Source: Antedon mediterranea
Lineage: Eukaryota > Echinodermata > Crinoidea > Comatulida > Antedonidae
Direction: 5' to 3'
Assembly: GCF_964355755.1 (NCBI RefSeq)
Contig: NC_092670.1
Coordinates: 32,539,795-32,603,794, forward strand
DNA length: 64,000 nt
The notes under the pieces are model-generated. The model searched no databases. It worked only from the letters and a program-made list of their open reading frames with translations, and was not told the origin of the DNA. Position 1 is the stretch's first letter, and every line of letters starts with the position of its first letter. Both the position numbers and the translations under genes were made by a program. Of this stretch, positions 38,601 to 47,661 are shown in pieces.

Positions 38601-41035
38601 TGCCATTGAAAACAGCTCATTGGGATTCAGAAAGAACACAGAACCTTACCAGTAAACATATTTTGTATGTATTATGCCTCCTTGTTTTGAAAAAAAAGGG
38701 GGATGGGGAGGAGCTCCCCCAAGACTAATTGTTCAGAGCATTGGTAGTCTGTCCCATTATATCTATTAATGTATATTGTTGTTTTTAGTTGCTGTTGACT
38801 GGAATTGTGATGATGAGGTCTTAACATCAGTTTGTGACACTGATGGTGAAACACATCTTAATCTATGCTCAATGTACAAAGCTGGTAAAACGTTTGCTTA
38901 CAATGGAGACTGCAAGGTAAATTCTATAATACATATAAATGAATACAGTAGGACCGCTATTGATAGGCCTGAATAGTAGCTAGCTACAGTGTGTGTTACA
39001 ACATTTCATGGGAGAGTGTCCCCTTAATAGTTTTTCCTTTGAATAGAAGTTCCCAAAAAGAATGGTTCACCCCAAGCACAACCCCTGGATCTGCCCCTGG
39101 TTGCAGATGTTTTAAATCTCAAAATCATTGTTGTTATTTTTTCTTACCAGAACCATTGTGATAATAGTAACACAATGGCAGTGTGTGGCCATAATGGCGA
39201 GACATATTCAAACGTCTGTGAGGCATGGAATGATCACACTACTGTAGACTACTATGGAGCCTGCCAGGCAGTCGGCATTCTGTCAGGTATAGTAGCAGTT
39301 TGTTCTATACATTGAATGTTCAAAAAGTTAAGAATTGCTAATATTATTCTCAATAAACATTTATTTCTTTGTTTTTAATTTCACTTTTTGGTTAATACCA
39401 ATACAAACTATCATGTTTAAATAAATCTTTTGCTCAATTTTGAATTTTCTTTTCTTTGTAGATGGGGAAGGCAATTCTGAGTGTTTTGCAATGTATTGTC
39501 CACCACAGAATGTTCAGAATTGCTTAGGAGTTACACCCCCTGGTTCATGCTGCCCTATTTGTGGTGAGTAGTACAGTAGTAGTAAATTGAATTTGAACCC
39601 AGAACCATGTGATCGATAGCCAAGCATCTTAACCTCAAGGCTACCATTCTATTCTAACATTTTATTAAAATCGGTTACAAGTATAATTGTTAAAACATTG
39701 ATAACCATCTTACTGTATATCTTCTATTAGGTGGTGAGATCCAAGTCCTGTTTAGTGAAACAATTGCAAATAAGATGTCAGAGGCTCTTAGTGGTGAACC
39801 AATTACTGTTAATGTCATACTCGCATTATTGAGGCCACATATCGCAGTGGTAAGTGACCATGTCACAATTATTCTCCTGTTTTACGTCACTAGAAGCGTA
39901 AAAGCTTATCTCATGAGGACCCATAATTTGAGTAGCCCACCAACCATTAACTCTCTCCAAAAATAGCTTTTGAAAAAGAAGGATGCAACAGAGCATGAAT
40001 ATCATACTGCATACATAGGTATAATTTTTTTCACAGACTCTGTCACCAGCCATGGAAATAATTCTTCTATGCTTCAACAGACTAATTCAAAATATCCTGA
40101 AAGAGCCAATGAAACGGGCAATGAAACTAGGCATGGAGGAATGGTTTAGGGGATACTTCTAATGTTGCCAATATCTGTCTCTATTTTTGTAATAATGATA
40201 TTAATTTTGTTTCAAATCGTCATGTTTTTAGGCCGAGTGTGACATGTTTGGTCATATGAGCATTGAAGGAGATCTCATCTTACTTGTGGTTCCAATTACT
40301 GCAAACCCCACAGAGTTGCAGGTAATACAAACATGCAGCTTTCCTACTTTACAGGGTTTGTTGAAGGAATGCATTTCTAGAATATTTTGTTCATTGGCAA
40401 ATAATAATTCTTTGTTTGTATGTTATTGTTAGCACGATAGCGCCTACAATTTTGAATTTAGCATTCTGAAGTTTTTGGTGTACAGAACATGCCTATCGAA
40501 ATTCCAGAAAATTGGTTCATTAATAACTTCACAAAAAAGAAAAATTTGTATTCTTTTAACTAACCTGTATCTTTCATACCAGATATTAAATAGCATGTAT
40601 TTTAATATGGACATGCATGGTTGCATCTACTAGGACTAATGACTGCAGTGATTATATAAAGAAACTATTTCTTTATTGAAATATTTTATAAATAAAATAT
40701 TTCAATAAAGAAACTACTGTATGATTGTGGTCATATTAGTTCTAAGTCATATTATCATTAAATTATTCAACAAAAAATAACCGTCTTGTTTTTACTTCTA
40801 GATTGAAGCTTGCAACAGTGAGGCAGAAAAAATAGCGGCATTAATCAACACACAAAGCCCAACGCTATACTTCTACATCCATCTTACGCCGTTGATTGCT
40901 GCAAGAACAAGATTATCTACGCCAACGATTTCCAACAGCGCACCGACGTTGCACGCGACAAACTACCAAGTCTTATCATATCTTTTTGTATTATATTTTT
41001 TGAAAATAATGTATTTAAAATGTTTATCAAGGTAA
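8607..41035 (+). CDS. RECK: RECK, reversion-inducing cysteine-rich protein with Kazal motifs (complete, 24 exons)
   Basis: Exons: 8607-8661, 9113-9171, 13701-13775, 13984-14020, 20889-20974, 29068-29115, 30399-30432, 30865-31062, 32912-33085, 33622-33752, 34128-34230, 34480-34540, 35071-35283, 35788-35924, 36095-36250, 36664-36849, 37850-38054, 38226-38380, 38789-38916, 39151-39286, 39462-39563, 39731-39849, 40232-40321, 40802-41035. All have GT..AG borders and compatible phases; the sum is 2922 nt (973 aa plus TAA). Order: signal peptide, five CC-type cysteine repeats, Frizzled-like region, cysteine-rich region, three Kazal modules, and a C-terminal domain with a hydrophobic GPI-type tail. 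Near-invariant RECK stretches are seen, such as CQPEMWKAIAC, LPCNCADQFVPVC and IEACN(S)EAEKI. In vertebrates RECK is a cell-surface inhibitor of matrix metalloproteases and a Wnt7 co-receptor. The ATG at 8607 is chosen because it opens a signal peptide (MRIIICAFLLVILEVYSQ); an ATG at 8591 is in another frame. Confidence 0.95.
9172..13700. other. RECK intron 2, no gene seen
   Basis: This 4.5 kb of very AT-rich sequence has many short A/T runs and no convincing coding segment. No element with clear termini was recognised. Open frames are short and look random. Confidence 0.6.
17142..17490 (+). repeat. Divergent direct tandem duplication, about 190-bp unit
   Basis: Copy 1 starts AGGGCATAATTAAAATT and copy 2 starts AGGGCATAATTTGAAATT near 17334. 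In order, both then hold an ATTTTG..TT stretch, a GC(A/C)..TGGAAT(C)..TATA segment, AATATTAAATAATT, AAAATGC, a (G/T)TTTATTATAG(G)AA run and AATACATTCCTTATTT. The shared order and spacing support an old local duplication inside RECK intron 4. Confidence 0.7.
18707..19160 (+). mobile_element. Chimeric SINE: 5S rRNA-derived head plus tRNA-like unit
   Basis: Bases 18707-18815 align along most of a 5S rRNA: TACGGCCATACTG, GATCACCGAAGTTAAGCG, TGGATGGGAGACCG and GGGTGCTGTATA. These include the internal-promoter box C. A tRNA-like unit follows, with A-box TGGTGTAATGGT and B-box GGGTTCGAGGT (18829-18878). The conserved body contains CGTCCTTCGGATGGGATGTA and GCACGTTAAAGAACTTGG, and the 3' end is the short tandem tail TTTTTACCTTTTTACCTTT. 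5S-tRNA chimeras are known (AmnSINE1-type architecture). A second tRNA-headed copy of the body lies on the minus strand at 31440-31606. Confidence 0.8.
20086..20780 (-). mobile_element. CG-rich non-coding element related to the 47.6-50.5 kb array
   Basis: The element stands out from its AT-rich surroundings by CG-containing words (GCGCGCACTGCGCG, ATACGCGCGC) and GTCG/GTCT-type microsatellite blocks near both ends (20113-20157 and 20711-20744). Read on the minus strand it contains GACGTGCTCGTATAACG and TTTTAAGCGCGCG. These closely match GACGTGCTCGTATGACG and TTTTAAACGCGCG in the array at 47662-50464. It has no coding potential and lies in RECK intron 4. Confidence 0.6.
21110..21186 (-). mobile_element. 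tRNA-derived SINE remnant
   Basis: On the minus strand there is an A-box TGGTCTAGAGG (21170-21180 on the plus strand) and, 20 nt further, a B-box GGTTCGAGACC (21140-21150). Spacing and boxes fit an RNA polymerase III promoter derived from a tRNA. No foldable intact tRNA is present. Confidence 0.6.
26200..26408 (+). mobile_element. tRNA-derived SINE remnant
   Basis: There is a B-box-like GTGTTCAAGCCC at 26220-26231 after a degenerate A-box region. A body follows with GATGATGATGATCAGCAATTGC, written here only as a landmark near 26341-26360, then an A-rich end (AACAAAAAAAAGAAG) at 26391-26405. Confidence 0.45.
29885..29990 (+). mobile_element. MITE copy 2, right end lost
   Basis: The left terminus AAGCTCTGTCTACACTATC is preceded by TA. 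The interior (ACATGATGATGTCATATC, TTTGGGCACATCACAC) is shared with the copies at 32.3 and 32.7 kb. The right terminal repeat is missing. It lies in RECK intron 6. Confidence 0.75.
31440..31606 (-). mobile_element. tRNA-headed SINE, same body as the chimera at 18.7 kb
   Basis: On the minus strand it reads GAGAGTGATATGATGCACAA, the B-box GGCATGGGTTCGAGC, then TTACTCTCATTGCATCATCC, TAGATGGGACATAAAGCCG and ATGTTAAAGAACTTG. These match 18825-18995 in order. No 5S head precedes it here. It lies in RECK intron 8. Confidence 0.8.
32075..32340 (+). pseudogene. Degenerate LINE reverse-transcriptase thumb fragment
   Basis: One frame reads YKYLGIEFDQHMSGKQINKK and continues with LKYMKRNSHHLNFHSLILY. After a stop and frameshift it shows QIIQNKAV, the motif that ends the thumb of many CR1/L2-type reverse transcriptases. 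Coding is broken. MITE copy 3 is inserted right after the GCTGTA of the QNKAV codons. It lies in RECK intron 8. Confidence 0.65.
32341..32474. mobile_element. MITE copy 3, nested in the LINE relic
   Basis: The left end is GAGCTCTGTCTACACTATC, preceded by TA. The interior is TGCCCAAATATGATAGTGATA and a landmark GACATCATCATGTCC. The right end AAGTTTGATACTGTAGAT is slightly degraded. Confidence 0.8.
32703..32831. mobile_element. MITE copy 4, TA-flanked
   Basis: It starts AGCTCTGTCTACAGTATCAA and ends TTGTACAGAGCTT, with TA on both sides. The interior is CATGATAATGTCATATC and TGCCACATTACAC. It lies in RECK intron 8, only 230 bp from copy 3. Confidence 0.8.
33868..33968 (-). mobile_element. Probable LINE 3' UTR end
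   Basis: On the minus strand a GC-richer segment (GTCCCCAGGGAAGAACAAC..CTGGGCCTCATCCGTGG) runs into TTAAATAAAGTTGTATTG. This is the look of a LINE 3' UTR with a polyadenylation signal. There is no coding part. It lies in RECK intron 10. Confidence 0.4.
34641..34690 (+). mobile_element. MITE copy 5, left-end fragment
   Basis: The fragment CTGTCTACACTATCAAACTT plus ATGTG and ATGTGCCCATA matches the left arm of the TA-flanked MITE family. The rest is missing. It lies in RECK intron 12. Confidence 0.65.
35530..35760 (-). pseudogene. LINE ORF2 C-terminal fragment
   Basis: On the minus strand one frame reads (K)DEDEPVKRAWNLEVGGRRKR, then an RDVERYGKK-type stretch and, after a stop, ESWFEG. This matches the common C-terminal tail pattern of RTE/CR1-type LINE polyproteins (RMDE-x-PVKRA .. 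GRRxRGRP .. R-W-x-D). It is broken by stops. It lies in RECK intron 13, so it adds no exon to the host gene. Confidence 0.6.
37850..39286 (+). other. RECK: RECK Kazal modules 1-3, exons 17-20
   Basis: Exon 17 gives a VWC-like end (DCNMCVCYGG..CSKRQC) and Kazal 1 (CNCADQFVPVCALNGKTY..VCLARC, completed in exon 18). Exons 18-19 give a degenerate Kazal 2 (VCDTDGETHLNLCSMY). Exon 20 gives Kazal 3 (AVCGHNGETYSNVCEAW..YYGAC). Kazal folds bind proteases by a canonical loop; in RECK only the first looks fully canonical, as in vertebrates. Confidence 0.85.
38445..38660 (+). mobile_element. tRNA-derived SINE
   Basis: The B-box CAGGTTCAATTCCC lies at 38481-38494, with a degenerate A-box upstream. The body has CTCAGCTGTAAATGG and AACTGGCCACCATACCAC. 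It lies in RECK intron 18. Confidence 0.5.
39585..39652 (-). mobile_element. tRNA-like SINE head
   Basis: On the minus strand an A-box-like TGGTAGCCTTGAGG is followed by the B-box TGGGTTCAAATTC at tRNA-like spacing. The acceptor stem does not pair, so it is not called a functional tRNA. It lies in RECK intron 21. Confidence 0.55.
40037..40162 (+). other. RECK: Possible alternative terminal exon of RECK
   Basis: A TTTTTTTCACAG acceptor is followed by 41 codons open in the phase left by exon 22 (phase 0), then TAA at 40160-40162. Splicing exon 22 to it would replace the conserved end and GPI signal by a 41-residue tail starting TLSPAMEIILLC and rich in Met, Lys and Arg. There is no similarity to a known family. 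It may be a chance open stretch. Confidence 0.25.
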
Positions 41036-41524
41036 CAGCTGCTGCAGTACGTATATTTTGTATAAAAGATGGATTTTATTGTATGGACCGAATTCACATT
41101 AAATTGAAAATAATGTTTTCATTTTTTCTAAAGTAATTTTAATTTATTTTAAAAATTACAAACAATATTTGGAAAAAAGTATAAGTAAAAGCTGTATTTT
41201 ATTCATTTTAAAAACAATTTGCCCAATATTTGATAGCACTTTTTGGAAAAATATAGTTTTTCAAAAGTTTTTTTTTTTTTTTTAAGTCTGGTTTTGTAAG
41301 TAGAGGCTGTATTTTACCACAATATTGTGTATAAGCAGAGCTCACAGTTCACAATGAACATGACATTTAGTTAATTAAAAAACATTAATCCCGTGACAAT
41401 CCCGTCTACCCCATAAATTGCTCTGTACCTTGTGATTTTTTTTATTTATAAAAGACGAAATAAATGAAATGAATTAACCCCATCTTATTACTACAATTGC
41501 CTTTCTCTACTCCTTTGTTTTGGC

Positions 41525-41558
41525 GGGGCGGCGGGGAAAGGAAGGGGGTAGTTGGGGG
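41525..41558 (+). other. G-quadruplex motif
   Basis: Four G-runs (GGGG, GGGG, GGGGG, GGGGG) are separated by loops of 4, 7 and 5 bases. They lie 490 bp after the RECK stop, in otherwise AT-rich DNA. Confidence 0.75.
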
Positions 41559-41784
41559 TATCTTTCATTTCTATTGAATCTCATATTTAAAGCAACCTTA
41601 GAAAATTGAAGTAACATACTTCTAGGCCAAACAAGGATTTTTATTTTAAAATGTATGTTTTATAATTCCAAAAAGCTTTCATAATTGTAACATAGTGTAA
41701 ATGTTTGAATTGTAAAATGTTTTACATATTGTATAAAATAGATTTTAACGTATCTAGAATTATATTATTATATATTTTATTGTA

Positions 41785-41908
41785 AAGCTTTATCTACACT
41801 ATCAAACTAATTTGACAAAGATGACGGTGCCCAAATATGTTAGTGATAAGATCGTGTCCATGGGCACATCAGATTTTGTTTTCGCAAGTTTGATAGTGGA
41901 GACAGAGC
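41785..41908. mobile_element. MITE copy 6, TA-flanked
   Basis: It starts AAGCTTTATCTACACTATC and ends AGTTTGATAGTGGAGACAGA plus GC, with TA on both sides. The shared interior is TGCCCAAATATGTTAGTGATA-like and a GTGTCCATGGGCACATCAG segment. Confidence 0.8.
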
Positions 41909-42516
41909 TAAAGAGTTTTTTATAGTCATAGTTTTAAGATATTGAATGTTTTGCTTTTGTTCTGTGCTTGTTGTTATATTGTTTTACAAGGTGATATTAT
42001 AAAATCTTGAATGAAGCCAGAATAACATGATTGAGGGTGGGAGGTGAGTGTTGGGGATTAGGTGGGGATGTGTAGGCCTATCGATCTCTTTCAAAATGTG
42101 ATTTTTATCTAATATATAAAGTGGTAATGTGTTTGTTCAAGTCACACCGAGTTAATTTTACTTCATTACTTTTACTTAATTCTTTTTTCTTCTTACAAAC
42201 ATTGGCTGTATACTATGTTATAAAGCAAGCCCTCTTTAGTTTGTACACATTGTGGGTGGGGAATGATGATTTACATACCTATAAAATGTATCCGACATTG
42301 ACATATTACTTCTTTGTTTAGTGATCATATCATGTGAAACAAAATGCATTCATTCCCAAACTTGTTTATACAGTATAAGTAAAGTAGAACAGGAAAATGT
42401 TTCGGAACTGGTTTCAGGAAATTGAAAAATAAACATTGACTGTTATTGACTTCTGTCTAACTAGTGTGATCACCTACATTCTGGCCAAAAATTATCATGT
42501 ATTTTAATGCAGTGCA

Positions 42517-42723
42517 GTGATGGATGTAGCCACGAGAAATAAAGTGGTCCGTTTTTTGCAAGAAAGGGGAACAATCTCTGTTCAAGCCACTGGGTTGTCA
42601 AAGGCCTCTGTGAAAAAGTGGTTGAAACCTTACCAACCGCATTGGTGGCTCTGGCCCTCAATACTGTACAATAATACCCCTTTTACATTGCCTAGCAAAA
42701 CCTGTTTACAAACTCTGGGGTGA
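42517..42723 (+). other. Small open frame with helix-turn-helix-like sequence
   Basis: The frame (ATG at 42520) begins MDVATRNKVVRFLQERGTIS and continues VQATGLSKASVKKWLKPY. This has the helix spacing seen in the N-terminal HTH of Tc1/mariner-type transposases and related regulators. It has no splice context and no downstream catalytic domain. It is most likely a transposase remnant, or chance. Confidence 0.25.
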
Positions 42724-44009
42724 ATTAACACTGGTGTTTTGTATGGTGTGTATACACTCAAGAGTTTTTCTAGGTCTTGTGAAAGGAGTATAATAGTAAC
42801 TTTCGAGAAATAGGTACAGCTCAAGGCTTAAGTGTTGAACTTGTTCTATCTTCTTCATTGTATGTTTCATGATTTAGAAGGAAGGTCTCGATTTGTGGAG
42901 GGGAGGTCTTCTGGTTTTGGGATCATTGAAATTTATGTATTTAATGAATTATGGATTATAAATATAAAAGGTATTAATTTTATTAAGATCCAATCAGTCT
43001 TTGCTAAGATAGTATATAAGAACTATCTGCTTATTATTATTATACAAATGATGAGAAATGGTTCTTAACTCAAATTAAAAATTTGATTCTAATAACATGC
43101 CTTGTTACATTTCAATTTAATGAATGGTGTAAGGATGAAAATATTGTCTACCTTGAATTCTGTTTCCAGATGTATCAAACTGTATGAATTATCAATATAT
43201 AAACAATTGTGAATAAACATATTTCATTTTCATTTCATTTATTTATTTCACTTTACAAATATATAAATATAAAGTGGAGGAGCCTAAAAGAAAGCAAAGC
43301 TTGTGGTGAATAGGCTCCTCAAAACAAAACAAATAAAATATATATAATATAACACAATTAGAAACTCCAAAAAAACAACAATTAAACTAATATCTTTTCT
43401 CTAACACAAGTTTAACATGTTTAGAACTAAAAAAACAATATATTAAAAATATATTGATAAAGATTGATCATTTCATTGTACAAAATGTCTAATTGAAAGA
43501 AGAATATTGTACAGCTGACCCTATATGATGACTATGGACTAAAGTTTACTAAAATAATTTGGATATGCTCTGCTGCTGGCAGAAATGCCTATCATGAGTA
43601 CAGGGATGAGTAAAAATGCGGTAAAATAAAGTGGTGAACTTAGTCATGTCCTCTGGTGATTGATCTGATATAGCCACTATTATACTTTCTCATGTCACTA
43701 ATTCATCCTCTCTCTCATTTGTAGAAAAATATTTGTCACGGATGAATTTACATAATAATATTGTTATTAAATATATAAAATTCAACACCGGGAAAATATA
43801 ATAAATTATAGTAGGCTACTGTGCCAGGGCCTAATATTCCATCAGTAAAAAAAGTACTGTACTGTATAGTATAGTGACAGGAACGCGTTGTTATTTTCAT
43901 ACTCCATGGTTATTTTGTTATTTCCATTTTTTAGATGATTTATTCTCAATAATTTTGATTCATTTTTCTTCAACTATTGCCACGTCAGACGTATATATAT
44001 ATATTATTA

Positions 44010-44150
44010 TTATCATGTTACACTGATGAAGGGCTAGTGTTGCCCGAAAGCTCTGCTAGCTTTTCTGGCTGTTTACTTTATCGTTTTGATTTAGCTTTTC
44101 GCTTTTTTTTTTTGTATCTCCATTGAGATTCAGCCACTGATACCCACAGA
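44010..44150 (+). repeat. Dispersed repeat with hammerhead-like core, copy A
   Basis: It contains CTGATGA (44023-44029), GGGC..GCCC able to form stem II, GAA (44046-44048), then AGCT-CTGCT-AGCT able to form stem III. Further on are TTTTGATTTAGCTTTT, TGTATCTCCATTGAGAT and GCCACTGATACCCACAG. A diverged copy lies at 58858-58975 on the minus strand. Confidence 0.6.
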
Positions 44151-44279
44151 ATTGTAATTTTTTCAGTAACTTGCCTTTAGATTTATTATATTATAAATAT
44201 TATTGGCATTTTATATGGTAATTAAAAAAAATACTGAACATCTTTAAACACCCACGACCCATGCGTGCACCACCACCCA

Positions 44280-44674
44280 ACTCATCCTCAGCAGTGACGT
44301 CATGACACTTCATTGTGGAAAAATCCGTTCTTGTTGACTGCCCGAAAGTAAATATGTTTGGAATGTCTTTTGTGAGTCTGTAAGTTTGACAGCCAATCAA
44401 AACTGTTTATTAAAATATACTTGATTGTGGTTGGCTTTCTGTAAAATCTAACACATGCATTAACAGGAGTTTCGCCTGTATCGCGGTGTGAGAAGAAAAG
44501 AGGAATCAATTTTACTTCCGGTATTAAAAAGATATTTGTGGTGTAGACAACGAGTCGGGCCTAGCTTTTATCTTTGAAAGTTGATGTTCAGTGGTCTTTT
44601 AGAATAAAGAACTCGTTAGTATATTCGGCTGTAGTTGAAAGAATTCAGTCTTTACGTCACTTGTGTTGTGAAAG
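44280..44674 (+). promoter_or_regulatory. Probable integrin beta promoter and non-coding first exon
   Basis: The region holds a palindromic CRE (TGACGTCA, 44295-44302), a full ETS-type site (ACTTCCGGT, 44514-44522) and a CRE-like TTACGTCA (44652-44659). It ends in a strong donor GAAAG|GTAAGA at 44674/44675. The next acceptor in the gene is at 52981 and opens the exon with the start codon, so 44675-52981 would be the 5' UTR intron. The transcription start is not determined. Transcript data would decide. Confidence 0.4.
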
Positions 44675-45566
44675 GTAAGATTTGTTATTTTATCTAATAA
44701 GACGACGATGGTGAAATTTGGTATTTTGCTGGGCTGGGCCTCTCCTCACTCAATTCAATTATCTGGCACTCGCGCATTGAGTCAGAGAAAACGGTGTTTG
44801 CCTCTGCATTATTATGTTTGATCAAAGCATGACCGGTTCGGGATAGGCCTAGCTTAGTGTTCGTAATGTTCGAAGTGTTTGTTGATTTATCTTAATAAAG
44901 GGTAAGATAAATAAATAAGAATTATCACAATATTATTAATACTAACACTAAAAATAACAGAATATTTTTAATATTATTGGCCCAGACTCTAGGCTAGGGC
45001 CTACACAGTAGCTACACAAAATTATAGTATAGAGTAGGGACTTCTACTAGTGTAGTGAACAAATTTTGGTAATAAAAAGGTAAAAAAGGGCATTTTTACA
45101 ATAAAAAAAAAAGGAATGGTTTAGGCCTATTGATTTATTTTGTCTTCAATATTGAGTCAAGTCAACTCAAGTATCGTTTATTGTCATTAATTGTTTAAAG
45201 AAAATTTTTCTCTTATTTTAAGCAGAACATTAGCATTGTTAAAAAATAAAAGAATTTCCGTGTACGTTCTTTTTGTTATTGTTTCTGTTATTATTGTTAT
45301 GATAATCATTTATAGTTTCTGCTACATATTTTACAAATCGTCAAATGAATTATTCAATGTTATTGTTTCAGCTGTTATTAGTTGCATTTCTGAATTGATT
45401 GAAAAATGTATGCATTTGATTTTAGTTAGTTAAGGTTAAGGTTTATAATAATAAGCTTGCATGCACTATGTCGTGCGGTACGAATATCCACTTTATTTAT
45501 TTTCCTTCCATGTATCTATAGCCGGTTAAAGCAATTATACCAAGTCCTAAGAAGACACTTTGTGTG

Positions 45567-46883
45567 GAGTCGGGTTGGTGAACATCAGTCCAAAATACGC
45601 AGAATTTTTTCCAAAATACGTCAAGTTGAGGGCGCTATACTAATCCAAAATACGCGAGTCTTTCCAAAATACGTCGACTTGAGGGCGCTATTCATTTTCC
45701 AAAATACGTGAATTGTCCAAAATACGTCAAGTTGAGGGCGCTATAAATTATCCCAAATACATGAATTGTCCAAAATACGTCAAATTGAGGGCGCTATTTA
45801 TTTCCAAAATACGCGATTTGTCCAAAATACGTCAATTTGCAATTTGGGACCGCTAGTAATTTTCCAAAATACGTCAACTTGAGGGCGGCAAACTTTTTTT
45901 CCAAAATACGAGAGCCTTTCCAAATGTATCATATTGAGAGTGTAAGGTAAAATTACAGTTTAATGTATTCAAAAAAAGTTTCTTGGAATAAAACAAACAA
46001 GTACATTTTAGTTATAAATGAAAGTATGATTTATTTCTTCTTTATTTTTTAAATGCGCCTTGAGCACTCTGGAGTGGTATGTGCGCTATAAAAAATCTTA
46101 TTATTATTATTATTATTATTATTAAGTATTAGAATGCAGAATTTTTTGTAAATAAAATGTCATAGAGTAGCCAATTTTTTAATGTAATCATTTATTACTG
46201 AAAAACAACAAATATGTGCCAACATCAGTCAATAGACAGTGCCTATAATATACGTTAATAATGTCTGAACGATGTACGATTGCATTGCCAGACGTAGCTA
46301 GTTTAAATGCGGCATAAACCGGCTACAAAACCAGCATGTACGTATATAGTATTTAAGTATAGTCATAGGTATGTGTTATATATTTGGTGATCTACAAAAT
46401 CAATATTTTTCCCGAGCTCGACAGACAAACATCGCTTTCAATTTAATGTACAGTACTTATGGTCTAATAAGTTACCTAATCTGAAATCTAACATAATAAT
46501 TATTTCATATAATATATAATAATAAAAAGCATATGGTATTGTGATTAAAATAATATCAATAATTAATTGGTTAGAAGAAGTAAAGGAGTTATTTAAATTG
46601 CGTATTTTGGAAAATGAATAGCGCTCTCAAGTTAACGTATTTTGGAAAATTACAAGCGGTTCCAAATTGACGTATTTTGGACAAATTGCGTATTTTGGAA
46701 AATGACTAGCGCCCTCAACTTGACGTATTTTGGACAATTCGCGTATTTTGGAAAATGAATAGCGCCCCCAAGTCGACGTATTTTGGAAAGACTCGCGTAT
46801 TTTGGATTAGTATAGCGCCCTCAACTTGACGTATTTTGGAAAAAATTCTGCGTATTTTGGACTGAATTTCACCAACCCTATTG
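45567..46883. mobile_element. hAT-like foldback element with composite inverted arms
   Basis: The element is 1317 bp and is flanked by a perfect 8-bp direct repeat TTTGTGTG (45559-45566 and 46884-46891). The termini are inverted: left GAGTCGGGTTGGTGAA, right (reverse complement) CAATAGGGTTGGTGAA. The inverted match continues through arms of about 300 bp built from roughly 54-bp tandem units, each with two CCAAAATACG words and a TTGAGGGCGCTAT word. The centre (45930-46590) has no transposase frame. The 8-bp duplication and the CA(A)TAG-type end suggest the hAT superfamily; the tandem-in-inverted-arm design is that of foldback elements. Confidence 0.85.
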
Positions 46884-47661
46884 TTTGTGTGTGTACAGTT
46901 AGCAAATATTACTTAAGTACTGAGAGTGATATTTGTATAAAATACTAAAACTTTAAAAAATAAAGGAAGAGCTAAAATCGATAGTACCTTAATTGGCCCT
47001 CACAATTTGTGTAAAATTAGCAACATTTTTTAATAGAGCAAGGTCAGACAAACGTGTAAATTTATCAAGAATCGGATATACAGTATTATGGGAAGTAATC
47101 AATTTAAAAAAAACATAGATATTGTGCATTTTTTATATAAAAAATTAAATGTTAAAAGTTGTATAAGTACTCTTCGGCCCCTTCACCACAAAGTTAATAC
47201 TCTACACATGGTCTGGACCTATAGTACTGCATAGTACAGTACTACTGTATCTGAGGAGAATATAATTTATGTTTCCATGAAGTAACCCTCTCTAAAATAG
47301 CCAATGTAATTTTTCTTATGTTATTATGCCTTATATAAATGTTATACCCATGGCTCCCATAATCAGCGGGCTAATCTATATGACATAATATTTTATTGTC
47401 ATACAGGTATTATAGATTGTTGTACAGTACAAACCAATTTGGGGTTAAAAAATAATACATTTTATAATTGATATATAATATATATACAGTACATTGAGCT
47501 GAGGCAAGACTAGCTGTATGTATATGTACATTGTCAGAGATAACGAGAAAATAGAAATTAATACAATGGTTAGATACAGTTATTTCATTATTTAATTTTG
47601 TAAATCACTGTTTATTTACAAGTTTATTTTTCTAAATCTTAGATTATAATATCAACACTAG

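Larger units (their letters stand above)
39462..41035 (+). other. RECK: RECK C-terminal domain and GPI-attachment signal, exons 21-24
   Basis: Exon 21 carries ECFAMYCPPQN..GSCCPIC, a VWC-like ending. Exons 22-24 match the conserved C-terminal domain (IQVLFSE..ITVNVILALL, CDMFGHMSIEGDLILLVVPI, IEACNSEAEKIAALIN). The protein ends with a small-residue stretch (SAPTLHATN) and about 20 mostly hydrophobic residues (LSYLFVLYFLKIMYLKC), consistent with a GPI signal. The stop is TAA at 41033-41035. Confidence 0.85.
41036..44279. other. Spacer between RECK and integrin beta
   Basis: This starts with the RECK 3' UTR (an AATAAA lies at 41458-41463, not proven to be used). It then holds a G-quadruplex motif, MITE copy 6, a small open frame with a helix-turn-helix look, a hairpin (GAGGAGCCT/AGGCTCCTC, 43276-43320) and a dispersed repeat at 44010-44150. 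No complete gene was seen. Confidence 0.6.
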
